Positions 27,863 through 36,089 of a DNA stretch of 64,000 bases are shown here, piece after piece (positions within the stretch are counted from its first letter, which is position 1; each line of letters begins with the position of its first letter). Position numbers and translations under genes: made by a program. Under the pieces are notes generated by a model. It did not search any database, had not been told where the DNA came from, and saw only the letters and a program-made list of their open reading frames with translations. This DNA is from Bog-473 sp963764305. Its GTDB lineage: Bacteria; Actinomycetota; Acidimicrobiia; Acidimicrobiales; RAAP-2. The DNA lies in contig CAVXSD010000001.1 of NCBI GenBank assembly GCA_963764305.1, positions 124,001 through 188,000 on the forward strand, given 5' to 3'.

Positions 27863-28462
27863 ATGAGCGAAACCAGAGACACCGGGAAGGGCACCCAGCG
27901 GGGGAGGAGGCGCTCCGCCAGCCCGCCCCCCTCGGGGCCGGAGCAGGAGCGGCTGATCGGGGCCTGGTTCGCCGGCAGGGTGCCCGACACCTGGTTCGCC
28001 GCCAGCCCGACCATCGCCATCGACAGCGACGAGATCCAGGTCGTCGGCACCCTGGCCCCGCCCCAGCTGCCGGACGGGGCGGGCGAGGACGAGGTGCGGG
28101 TCGCCGAGCAGGCCCGCATCAGCGGCTTTCGCGAGGAGAGCCGGGTCGCCCGGATGCGCATCGCCGACGAGGCCCAGCCCGCCTTTCGACGCGCCGTGTC
28201 GTGGGGCGCGGCGTGCGGGGGCTCCCAGGTCCTCTTCACGACAGCCGGGGTGCCTGTCATGACCCGGCTACGCATGGCCGACCGCCAGGCGCTGGACACG
28301 TTGATCGACGCCGGGGTGGCGCGTAGCCGCAGCGAGGCGCTGGCCTGGTGCGTCCGGCTGGTGGCTCAGCACGAGGCGGAGTGGATCCAAGAGCTCAGAG
28401 ACGCCATGACCGGGGTCGAGGCGGCGCGGAATCGGGGACCGGGAGGCGGCGGCAGAGCCTGA
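27863..28462 (+). CDS. Uncharacterised actinobacterial protein with RHH-like C-terminal segment
   Basis: A 199-residue protein with no ribosome site and a promoter placed for a leaderless mRNA. The middle part has hydrophilic low-complexity stretches, a segment TIAIDSDEIQVVGTL and a charged region EEVRVAEQARISGFREESR-like around 75-95. The C-terminal part, VMTRLRMADRQALDTLIDAG then VARSRSEALAWCVRLV (about 135-170), has the strand-helix-helix look of ribbon-helix-helix antitoxin-type DNA-binding proteins. No toxin gene adjoins it. Autoregulation through the repeated GTAATC site is an inference. Bases 27568-27828 hold no gene. Confidence 0.55.
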   Translation: MSETRDTGKGTQRGRRRSASPPPSGPEQERLIGAWFAGRVPDTWFAASPTIAIDSDEIQVVGTLAPPQLPDGAGEDEVRVAEQARISGFREESRVARMRIADEAQPAFRRAVSWGAACGGSQVLFTTAGVPVMTRLRMADRQALDTLIDAGVARSRSEALAWCVRLVAQHEAEWIQELRDAMTGVEAARNRGPGGGGRA

Positions 28463-28623
28463 GCCGCCCGGGATACTCCCCTCGCCTCCCGGGGGAGATC
28501 CCGTGGGCACTATCTTCTAGTGATCGGACGGGTTGGTCATAGAGGCGGTCGCCATCGTCCCTTCGCTTCCTCATATGCCAGGGGGCCCAGGGGCAGACGC
28601 GGCCTCGGCGGGAGGGAGTCTGC

Positions 28624-30150
28624 ATGAGCGACGCCGGCACCTCGGCTGTCGGGTTCGAGGGCGGACCCCCGACCGCCGCGTCGGTGCTCGAGCGCGCTGC
28701 TCCGGGCCACGGGTCGCCAGCAGAGGGCCGGGCACCGCACCCGAGGGGAACGTGGCAGGTGGGTTCGCTCGATCCGACCCTCGTGAAGGTGCTGACCTTC
28801 GTGGGTTTCGCGCTCCCGGTGGGGGCCTACCTCGCCATTCTGGCGCACTACCAGGTGAATGCCGTCGTGGGCGACCAGTGGGAAGACGTGCCGATCATCG
28901 CGCGGTCCTACGTGCACTTTCCCGACTGGTCGTCACTGTGGGCACTGCACACCGACAACCGGATCTTCTTCCCGAACCTCATCGTGATCGGGCTGGCTCA
29001 CGCCGTGAGTTTCAACATCAAGGTCGAGGAGTACCTAAGTGCGCTGATGCTGTTGGGCGCCGTCGCCCTGTTCATCTGGGCCCACAAGCGCCGCTCGCCG
29101 GACACGCCCTTGCTCTTCTACTGCCCCGTTGCCATCGTGATGCTCACCCTCACCCAGTGGCAGAACGCGCTGTGGGGATTTCAGATGGCCTGGTACCTGG
29201 TGCTGTTCGCGCTGGCTCTGACCGTGGCGTTGCTGGACCGGCCCAGGCTGGGCTGGCCCATCTTCGTCGCCTCGGTCGTCGTCGCAGTCGTCGGCAGCTA
29301 CTCCTCCTTCCAGGGCTTGCTCATCTGGCCGGTTGGCCTGGTGCTGCTCTACCACCGCCGTCGGCCCGCATGGACCTTCGTAAGCTGGATCGTCGCAGCC
29401 CTCGCGACCTCTGCCTTCTATTTCCGGAACTACCACGCCCCATCCTCCACTCCTGGGTACGCGCTCCATCACCCGACATTGGTCGTGAAGTTCTTCCTTT
29501 TTGCACTGGGTGATGTCGTCGGCGTGCAGATGAACGGGGGCGCACCGGGCAACCCCGCGGTCATCGCGTTCGGCGCCGTCATCTTCGTCCTGGCCGTCTT
29601 CGTGGTGCTCAAGTGGGGGATCCGCCGAGACGAGCGGGGTGGAGTTCCGATCGGTATCGCCATGATCGCCTTCGGGCTTTTGTTCGACGCGTTCATCACG
29701 GAGGGCCGTCTCTTCTTCGGCGTTTGGGGTGCGTCTCAGTCGCGGTATACGACCTACGACGTAATGGTGCTGGCGGGGATCTATATGACGATGCTCAGCC
29801 CCGCGCCGTCACGCGATCAGGTCAAGAGCCGGGCCGGGAGGCGTGGCGCGACGGGAAGACCCCATCAGGCGATCTCGACGATCCGGGCTGTTGTCGATCG
29901 CATCGATCGCCGCATCGTTGTGCGCGTCGCCCTGGTGGCGATGGCGATCCAATTGGTCTTCAGCCTTCATTACGGGCTTGAAGGCGCGCGCTCTGAGCAT
30001 CAGGGCTACGAACACGATGCAGCCCTGACGCGCAATATCAACCACGAATCAGACTTGAATGTGATTCGCCTGTACTTCGTCAGGCCCCCACAATGGACCA
30101 GGACACAGGCGGCGTTTCTGCGAGATCACCATCTGAGTCTGTTCGGGTAA
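28624..30150 (+). CDS. Polytopic membrane protein, GT-C-like
   Basis: A 508-residue protein with an approximately 50-residue soluble N-terminus and about ten hydrophobic segments. The first luminal loop has VVGDQWEDVPIIARSY and HTDNRIFFPNLIVIGLAH, with acidic residues placed as in GT-C glycosyltransferases, and later WQNALWGFQMAWYLVLF. The C-terminus repeats RIVVRVALVAMAIQLVFSLH, of which a relic exists near 17411. The catalytic residues are not certain, so the glycosyltransferase role is a structural guess. A GGGAGGGAG ribosome site precedes the ATG. A G/C hairpin without T-run (CTCCCC...GGGGAG near 28478-28498) lies upstream. Confidence 0.65.
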   Translation: MSDAGTSAVGFEGGPPTAASVLERAAPGHGSPAEGRAPHPRGTWQVGSLDPTLVKVLTFVGFALPVGAYLAILAHYQVNAVVGDQWEDVPIIARSYVHFPDWSSLWALHTDNRIFFPNLIVIGLAHAVSFNIKVEEYLSALMLLGAVALFIWAHKRRSPDTPLLFYCPVAIVMLTLTQWQNALWGFQMAWYLVLFALALTVALLDRPRLGWPIFVASVVVAVVGSYSSFQGLLIWPVGLVLLYHRRRPAWTFVSWIVAALATSAFYFRNYHAPSSTPGYALHHPTLVVKFFLFALGDVVGVQMNGGAPGNPAVIAFGAVIFVLAVFVVLKWGIRRDERGGVPIGIAMIAFGLLFDAFITEGRLFFGVWGASQSRYTTYDVMVLAGIYMTMLSPAPSRDQVKSRAGRRGATGRPHQAISTIRAVVDRIDRRIVVRVALVAMAIQLVFSLHYGLEGARSEHQGYEHDAALTRNINHESDLNVIRLYFVRPPQWTRTQAAFLRDHHLSLFG

Positions 30151-30251
30151 AGAGCAACACCGGCGCTGACTCAAGTCTGGGCGGCCTCGAGTCTGAGCGG
30201 CCGTTCTGTAGAAAGGCTCCTTCTCGCCCCGCCGCCGTGCCAGCATCTGCC

Positions 30252-30598
30252 ATGGCACACTGACACTTTCATCAGGTTCAAGACGACCTCCGGGAGCCCT
30301 ACGGGGCGCTGGGCAAGGCCATCCCCGACGTCATGAGCGGCTACCACGCGCTCCACAACGCGGCCTTCGCCGAGGGCGCGCTCTCGGTCAAGACCAAGGA
30401 GCTGATCGCGCTCGCCATCTCCATCACCCGGGAGTGCGACGGGTGCGTCGCCGCCCACGGCCGCAACCTGGCCCGCCGGGGCGCCACCACGGAAGAGGTG
30501 ACCGAGATGATCGGCGTCGCCATCTCCATGAACGGTGGTCCCGGCACCGTGTGGGGCCCGCGGCGCTGGCGGCCTACCTGGAGTTCAAGGACGGCTGA
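30252..30598 (+). CDS. Carboxymuconolactone decarboxylase family protein, interrupted near both ends
   Basis: AhpD-like. The core from ATG 30333 reads SVKTKELIALAISITRECDGC and VAAHGRNLARRGATTEEV, with the complete E...Cys-x-x-Cys-x3-His redox motif. Family homology begins earlier (DLREPYGALGKAIPDV, about 30282), and an in-frame ATG at 30252 is followed by TGA three codons later, so the real start is uncertain. At the end, WGP then needs a one-base shift near 30560 (one C missing from a CCC run) to give AALAAYLEFKDG and a TGA at 30596. If repaired, about 110 residues. The shift may be a sequence error. Confidence 0.65.
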
Positions 30599-30631
30599 GC
30601 GGGCGCGACGCGGCCTGCGCGAGGTGGTGGC

Positions 30632-31919
30632 TCAGCGGGGCGCCACCGGCGTGAAGCGGCAGTCGAGGTGCTTGATGCCGTTGATGAACGGGGAGAGGAG
30701 CCGGTCTGGCTCGCCCACCGCCTCGATGTCGGGCAGCCGTTCGAACAGGCGGCGGAACATCACGTCGATCTCCTGACGGGCCAGGTGGGCCCCGAGGCAG
30801 AAGTGCGGCCCCGCCGCCCCGAACCCGATATGGGGGTTGGGGTCGCGCCGGACGTCGAACGTGAAGGGGTCGTGCGAAGACGTCCTCGTCCCGGTTGGCG
30901 GAGTTGTAGAACATGATGACCTTGTCGCCCTCGTGCAACTCGGTCCCGCCGAGGACGGTGTCCTGGGCCACGGTGCGGCGCATCCAGATCACGGGCGAGC
31001 CCCAGCGCACCACCTCATCGACGCCGGTGGCGGCGATGCCCGTGGGGTCGGCGTGCCAGAGGGCCCGCTGGTCCGGGTGCTGGGTCATGGCCAGTAGGCC
31101 GTGGCTGATGGCGTTGCGCGTGGTCTCGTTCCCGGCGACGACCAGCAAGATGAAGAAGGCGGCCACCTCGGTGTCGCTGAGCGCCTCGCCATCGACGTTC
31201 GTGTTGACCAGGGCGGAGGTGACGTCCTCGGTCGGGTGCTCCCGACGGACGGTGGCCAGGTCGGTCATCAGCAGGTTGAGCTGTTGGGCCGCGGTCATGA
31301 AGGCCACCATGGGGTCCGCGCCCTCATCCACGTACTCGGGGTCGCCGTTGGAGAGGATGATGTTCGAGGCGTTGAAGACCGTGTCGTAGTCCGACGCGGC
31401 GACGCCCATCATGTCGCAGATGATCTCCAGCGGCAGTCGGGATGCGACCTCGGTCACGAAGTCGCATTCACCCAGGGGGGCCACGCGGTCGATGACGTCG
31501 TTGGCCACGAAATCGATGCGGTCCTCGATCGACTTGATCATGCGCGGGTTGAACGCGGCGGACACGATGCGGCGCAGGCGGGCGTGGCGCGGGTTGTCCA
31601 TGTTGATCATCGACCCGAAGAAGTCGAGCATCTCGGGAGGCATGTCCATCATGGACGTGGCGCCCTGGCCGGATTGGAAGATCTCGGGATGCCGGCTCGC
31701 CTCCGAGATGTGCGCGTGGCGCGTCAGCGCGTAGTACCCGGGACCCTTGGGGATGACGAAGGTGAGCGCCTCTGGGATCTCGGGCTCGTCGAAGAAGGGC
31801 ATCGGGCGCTCACGCCGGAGCGTCTGGAACGCCCCCTCGCGCTCGTCCCAGGGCCGAGCCCAGAACTCCATGTCGGAGAGGTCGATGTCGTCAACGGTCA
31901 GCACGGCGCGAGGTTCCAC
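30632..31919 (-). CDS. Cytochrome P450, one-base frameshift
   Basis: A heme monooxygenase of about 428 residues. Start GTG 31919 (VEPRAVLTVDDIDL) follows an AAGGTG ribosome site. The oxygen-activation helix is FILLVVAGNETTRNAIS (about residue 255-270), the ExxR motif is VDEVVRWGSP. After ANRDEDVFA a one-base shift (an extra C near 30875) is needed to reach FGAAGPHFCLGAHLAR, where the Cys is the heme ligand, and the end TPVAPR at 30632. All essential elements exist. The motif set resembles actinobacterial P450s acting on steroid or fatty substrates (CYP124/125/142 neighbourhood), by resemblance only. Divergent from a C69 peptidase with a 36-base gap. Confidence 0.85.
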
Positions 31920-31943
31920 GAAATCACACCTTATCCACCTCCC

Positions 31944-31949
31944 TACACT
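31944..31949 (+). promoter_or_regulatory. -10 element in the P450/C69 divergent region
   Basis: TACACT followed by six bases and the ATG at 31956, leaderless spacing. The whole gap between the two divergent start codons is 36 bases, so regulation of both genes must share it. Confidence 0.4.
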
Positions 31950-31955
31950 GCGACC

Positions 31956-33168
31956 ATGTGCGACACCCTGTGCGCCCCTGGTCCGCGCGGGCATGGTGTT
32001 CGCCAAGAACTCGGACCGCCCGCCCGGCGAGATCCAGATCGCGTGGCCCCTCGGGCGCCGCGCCTCGGCCGGCTGCACATTGCGCACGCAGTACCTCTCC
32101 ATCGGCGACACCGGCGCGCACGCCACCTTCCTCTCCTGCCCGACCTGGCTGTGGGGAGCCGAGCACGGGGTCAACGAGCACGGCGTGGCCATCGGGAACG
32201 AGCGTGTGAGCACGACCCACGATGCCGGGTCGGCCAAGCCGGCGCTCATCGGCATGGATCTCGTCCGCCTCGGGCTCGAGCGCGCCCGCAGCGCGGCGGA
32301 GGCGATCGACGTCATGACCGGGCTCCTCGAGGCATGCGGGCAGGGCGGCATCGCCGACGCCGCCCATCAGGAGGCCTACGACTCCTCGTTCATCATCGCC
32401 GACCCGTCCCACGCCTTCGTGCTCGAGACAGCGGGCGCCGACTACGCGCTCGCCCCTTTCGCCGCCGGCGTGGCCATCTCCAACCGGATCTCGCTGGGCA
32501 CCGGATGGACGAGGGCCTCGGCCGGCCTCGTCCCGGGCGACGACTTCGATCGCTTCCGTGACCACGGGGATGACACGGCCCACGCCGATGTCCGCCTGGC
32601 GGCGAGCCGCCGTTTTCTCGCGTCGACCCCTTCCGGCGGGCTGACACCGGCCGCCACCGCCGCCCACCTGCGCGATCACGGGACGGGTCCCTGGGGCGCC
32701 CCCGGCAGCGCAGGCCCGGTGCACGTGCCGCCCGGCCGCGTGGGGGCGGGCGGCAGCGGCGTGAGCATCTGCATGCACGTCCGCGGCCTGAGCACCACCG
32801 CCGCATCCATGATCGCCGAGCTGCCGGCCGCCCTCGCCGACGGGGCGCCGCTGCGCGTCTACGTGGCGGCCGGCAGCCCCTGCGCCAGCATCTACGTGCC
32901 CGCCTTCCCGCGCACGGTCGCCGGTCCGCCCCCGTTCGTCCCCCTCGAGCTCTCCGGCGATGACCTGTGGCACGCCGCCGACGCGCTGCGCCAGCTCGTC
33001 GAGGCCGACCCGGCTGCCCTGCCGGCCCTCCGCGCCACTCTCGCTCCCGTCGAGGACGAGCTGTGGGCCGAGGCCGACGACGTCGTCGCGTTCCCCGCCC
33101 GGTGGCCCGACGTCGGCGCGTCGTGGGGCCGCCGGGCCCTGGACGCGCTGCGGTCCTGCATCCCCTAA
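31956..33168 (+). CDS. Peptidase family C69 (secernin/dipeptidase-like), one-base frameshift
   Basis: An N-terminal-nucleophile hydrolase. The protein begins MCDTLCA with Cys2 as the expected nucleophile, then one base too many in a CCCC run (31974-31977) shifts the frame; removing it gives ALVRAGMVFAKNSDRPPGE, the conserved second motif with the FAKNSDR core. The rest is open to 33168: CTLRTQYLSIGDTGAH, WGAEHGVNEHGVAIGNE, GQGGIADAAHQEAYDSS and GGSGVSICMHVRG. About 404 residues if corrected. Members of C69 cleave dipeptides or unusual amides. Absence of a signal peptide suggests a cytoplasmic enzyme. No operon partner downstream is evident. Confidence 0.8.
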
Positions 33169-33236
33169 TCTCCCCGGCCTCGGCGGTACGCTGCCCCACA
33201 CGCCGTCTGTGTTCCTACTCGCCAAAGGGGATTGTG

Positions 33237-33836
33237 ATGACCGACGTACTGACCACTGACGACATCGCGGTCGGCGATGCCGTCAGCACGCAGCTCGAGA
33301 AGATGTGGGGCTGGTACCTGGTCGGGGGCATCATCTCGATGATCTTCGGCTTCTTCGTGATCAGCTACCGGCACGCCAGCGTCTACGCCGTCATCTACCT
33401 GGCCAGCGGCTTCTTCATCGCCGTCGGGCTGTTCGAGATCATCGGCGCCATCAGGGCGGCCCGGCAGCGCTGGCTCCACCTCGTGTTCGGCGTGATCTGG
33501 ATCGGGGCCGGCATCGTCGGCTTCGTCTGGCCGCACATCACGATCTTCATCGTGGCCGTGCTCGTCGGTTGGGGTTTCCTGGTGTTGGGCATCTTCGACA
33601 TCGTCAACTCCATCCACTACCACTACCTGCCCTACTGGTGGGCTTACCTGATCCGCGGCGTCATCGCCGTCGGCTTGGGCTTCTTGTGCATCCGGCACCC
33701 CGGCGCGCCACTGACCGCGCTGGTCGTGTTCATAGGCATCTTGGCCATCGTGTTCGGCGCCGTCGAGGTCCTCGGCGCCTTCTCGGCCCGGCACGCCACC
33801 AAGCACTGGGAGAAATTCAAGGCACAGGCGTACTGA
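33237..33836 (+). CDS. HdeD-family membrane protein (DUF308)
   Basis: A 199-residue protein with six membrane helices in three pairs, each pair starting with a glycine-rich strand such as YLVGGIISMIFGFFVISY, GVIWIGAGIVGFVWP and YLIRGVIAVGLGFLCI. This is the HdeD/DUF308 repeat pattern; HdeD is linked to acid stress in enterobacteria, but the molecular role is unknown. Start ATG 33237 is preceded by AAAGGGG at good spacing. It lies 18 bases upstream of the FAH hydrolase gene, so may be cotranscribed with it. Confidence 0.85.
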   Translation: MTDVLTTDDIAVGDAVSTQLEKMWGWYLVGGIISMIFGFFVISYRHASVYAVIYLASGFFIAVGLFEIIGAIRAARQRWLHLVFGVIWIGAGIVGFVWPHITIFIVAVLVGWGFLVLGIFDIVNSIHYHYLPYWWAYLIRGVIAVGLGFLCIRHPGAPLTALVVFIGILAIVFGAVEVLGAFSARHATKHWEKFKAQAY

Positions 33837-33854
33837 GCGCGGCAGGGAGCGGCG

Positions 33855-34739
33855 GTGCGGCTGGCCAGCTTCTCCTTCGCGGACGGGCCAGCCCGGCCCG
33901 GCCTGATCCTCGGGGAAGAGGTCCTCGACCTGAGTGACCCTGCGACCGGCCTGCCGCCCACCATGACCGGCGTGCTGGCCCTCGGCTCGGCGGGCCTCGA
34001 GCTGGCCCGCGCCGCGGCGGCGGGCCCGGCGGCCCGCTACGACCTGGCGGCGGTGCGGCGCCACGCACCGGTTCCCGACCCACCCGCCATCTTGGCCATC
34101 GGCATGAACTACCGGGCGCACGTGGCCGAGATGGGCCGCGAGCCACCCGAGTGGCAGTACTGGTTCAACAAGCAGCGGACGGCCATCGCCGGACCGGGCG
34201 ATCCGATCGTGCTGCCGTCCGTCTCCGACATGGTCGACTACGAGGGGGAGCTGGCGCTCGTCATCGGCCCGCGCTGCCAGCACGTGCCGGCGGCCCGCGC
34301 CTTCGAGGTCGTGGCCGGGTTCACCGTCATCAACGATGTGAGCGCGCGCGACTGGCAGTGGCGCTCACCGACGTTCACCCTGGGCAAGTCCTTCGACACC
34401 CACGCGCCCTGTGGGCCCGAGCTGGTGACGGGCGACGAGCTCGGCGACCCGGGGTCGCTCGCCATCCGCACCTGGGTCAACGACGAGCTGCGCCAGGACT
34501 CGACCACCGCCGACCTGATCTTCGGCTGCGCCGAGATGATCGAGTACCTCACGACGGCCTTTCCGCTCGAGCCGGGCACTATCATCGCCACGGGGACGCC
34601 CGCCGGTGTGGGTGCCGGATTGGACCCGCCGCGCTTCCTCGCCGCCGGCGACACCGTCCGCATCGCCATCGAAGGAATCGGCGAGCTCTCCAACCCCGTC
34701 GTCCGGGGTGGGCCACCCGTTCCCGTCGGGATCGGGTGA
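33855..34739 (+). CDS. Fumarylacetoacetate hydrolase family protein
   Basis: A 294-residue enzyme of the FAH superfamily, which hydrolyses or decarboxylates C-C bonds in diketo acids and acylpyruvates. The metal-binding core is MVDYEGELALVIGPR with Glu130 and Glu132, followed by INDVSARDWQWR, TLGKSFDTHAPCGP and the glycine turn ATGTPAGVGAGLDPP. These match the aromatic-acid catabolism branch (HpcE/acylpyruvase-like). Start GTG 33855. Converges with the cNMP-binding gene, three bases apart. No ring-cleavage genes are nearby, so the substrate is open. Confidence 0.9.
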   Translation: MRLASFSFADGPARPGLILGEEVLDLSDPATGLPPTMTGVLALGSAGLELARAAAAGPAARYDLAAVRRHAPVPDPPAILAIGMNYRAHVAEMGREPPEWQYWFNKQRTAIAGPGDPIVLPSVSDMVDYEGELALVIGPRCQHVPAARAFEVVAGFTVINDVSARDWQWRSPTFTLGKSFDTHAPCGPELVTGDELGDPGSLAIRTWVNDELRQDSTTADLIFGCAEMIEYLTTAFPLEPGTIIATGTPAGVGAGLDPPRFLAAGDTVRIAIEGIGELSNPVVRGGPPVPVGIG

Positions 34740-34742
34740 GCC

Positions 34743-35105
34743 TCAGCCCTCCTTCTGCAGGTCCCGCAGGCGCTCAGCGAGGCTCGACATGACCTGGAGC
34801 GCGAAGGTCGGAGTTTCGTGCACCAGGAACAGGAAGCGCCGCCTGTCGATGACGGCCAGCTTGGAGTCCGCCACGGCGACGGCGGTGGCGCTGCGTGCCG
34901 ACGAGTCGACGATCGCCATCTCTCCGAAGGTCTCATCGGGGCCAAGGGCGAACGCACGCCCGTTGTCCAGGCGGAGCTCGACCATGCCCTCGATGACCCC
35001 GAACATCTCCTCACCCGAGTCGCCCGCCTCGAAGATCACCGTCCCCTCGGGGACGTCCCTTGTGTCGGTCGCACCCTTGAAAACCCCAAAGACCTTCGCG
35101 CTCAC
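34743..35105 (-). CDS. Small cyclic-nucleotide-binding domain protein
   Basis: A 120-residue protein consisting of one Crp-type beta-roll: VPEGTVIFEAGDSGEEMFGV, then RLDNGRAFALGPDETFGEMAIVD (the G-E-x-A-x-x-D phosphate-binding cassette, here GEMAIVDSSARSATAVAV) and the C-terminal hinge helix ERLRDL. The Arg in SSARSAT fits the cyclic-phosphate contact. There is no helix-turn-helix, so it is not a Crp regulator by itself. Start GTG 35105 has AAGGAG seven bases upstream. Divergent from the NifU-like gene. Confidence 0.85.
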   Translation of the reverse strand: MSAKVFGVFKGATDTRDVPEGTVIFEAGDSGEEMFGVIEGMVELRLDNGRAFALGPDETFGEMAIVDSSARSATAVAVADSKLAVIDRRRFLFLVHETPTFALQVMSSLAERLRDLQKEG

Positions 35106-35222
35106 GGACACGCTCCTTCGATCATCCGGCGAACCGGCGACATTCCTGCCGGGGATCGTAACCCCCGGGCATTGGCGGCCTGCCGGTGCATGGGCGGCCC
35201 GCGGGCACGGCAGAATGGGAGG

Positions 35223-35558
35223 GTGACCGAGACCCCGCCCCAGCTGAGCGACGCCGAGCGGGCCGATCGCCTGGACAAGCTCCAGGAGATCATGGACCTG
35301 ATGCGGCCCGCCGTGCAGGCCGACGGTGGTGACCTCGTTCTGGTCAGGGCCGACGTCGAGACCGGCGTCGTCGAGGTCCAGCTCCAGGGGGCCTGCAGCT
35401 CCTGCGCCATCAGCTCCGCCACGCTCTCGGGTGGGGTCGAGCGGATCCTGCGGGATCGCCTGCCCTGGGTCACCGAGGTCGCGGGCGGCATCGACGATTC
35501 GTTGAGCATCGACGAGAGCGCCGCCCTCGGTTCTGGTGGCTACGTCCCCAGCTTCTAA
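35223..35558 (+). CDS. NifU-like scaffold domain protein
   Basis: A 111-residue protein containing the NifU C-terminal (Nfu) domain: LMRPAVQADGGDLVLVRAD and VEVQLQGACSSCAISSATL with the Cys-x-x-Cys pair that carries a transient [4Fe-4S] cluster for delivery to target proteins. The C-terminal extension DDSLSIDESAALGSGG is not part of the domain. The start GTG 35223 is preceded by GGGAGG. It could serve the WhiB, ferredoxin and NuoF-like proteins of the window, as general Fe-S supply. Confidence 0.9.
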   Translation: MTETPPQLSDAERADRLDKLQEIMDLMRPAVQADGGDLVLVRADVETGVVEVQLQGACSSCAISSATLSGGVERILRDRLPWVTEVAGGIDDSLSIDESAALGSGGYVPSF

Positions 35559-35613
35559 TGCTCCCCGCACTCACTCGCAGAGCGCTTCCACTCGAGAGAC
35601 TGCGGGCGACCGG

Positions 35614-35641
35614 TTGATTAGTTAGCCCAACTAACTATAAT
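35614..35641 (+). promoter_or_regulatory. Promoter and MarR-type operator of the MarR-MFS operon
   Basis: TTGATT (35614-35619), 16-base spacer, TATAAT (35636-35641), then seven bases to ATG 35649. A perfect inverted repeat TAGTTAG-CCCAA-CTAACTA (35619-35637) fills the spacer and touches both hexamers, so a dimer bound here would block polymerase. Confidence 0.75.
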
Positions 35642-35648
35642 GGGACGC

Positions 35649-36089
35649 ATGCGTACGCAGCCCGTCCACTTGACCCAGGAAGAGGTGGCCGGCCGCCTGC
35701 GCATCGCCGTGAACCGGCTGCACCGGCGCCTCCGTCAGGAGTCCCTGGGCGGCCTCTCGCCGGCGCAGGCCTCGGCCCTGGGCTCGGTGGTTCGGCATGG
35801 CAGCCCCACCCTCGGCGAGCTGGCCGCCATCGAACAGGTCCAACCGCCGACCATGACGAGGATCGTCGCCAGCCTGAGCGAGGCGGGGATGGTGACCCGG
35901 GTGGCCGACCCCGACGACCGGCGGAGCGCCCGTGTCCGCATCACGACCGCGGGCGAGCGGGCGCTGGAGCGGATGCGCACGCGCAAGAACGCGTTCCTGT
36001 TGCGTCGCCTGGACGAGCTCACCACCGATGAGCAGCAGCGTGCGACGGAGCTGGTCGAGTTGCTCGAGCACCTCCTGGTCGAGCCGTGA
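35649..36089 (+). CDS. MarR-family transcriptional regulator
   Basis: A winged-helix repressor of about 146 residues. The start at 35649 (MRTQPVHLTQEEVAGRL) is preferred over the ATG at 35640, because the TATAAT box overlaps the latter and leaves seven bases to 35649, leaderless spacing. The DNA-binding part reads SPTLGELAAIEQVQPPTMTR and the wing MVTRVADPDDRRSARVRIT (D-x-R-S-x-R hallmark). A palindrome in its promoter suggests autorepression. It ends in a GTGA overlap with an MFS exporter, the classic MarR-pump pair released by a drug-like ligand. Confidence 0.9.
   Translation: MRTQPVHLTQEEVAGRLRIAVNRLHRRLRQESLGGLSPAQASALGSVVRHGSPTLGELAAIEQVQPPTMTRIVASLSEAGMVTRVADPDDRRSARVRITTAGERALERMRTRKNAFLLRRLDELTTDEQQRATELVELLEHLLVEP

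Noticed and set aside
28478..28498. G/C hairpin as an intrinsic terminator after the RHH-like gene
   Set aside because: The stem is present but there is no T-run after it, so it cannot be called a terminator with confidence.
35640..35642. ATG at 35640 as the start of marR
   Set aside because: It lies inside the TATAAT box; the ATG at 35649 has correct leaderless spacing.
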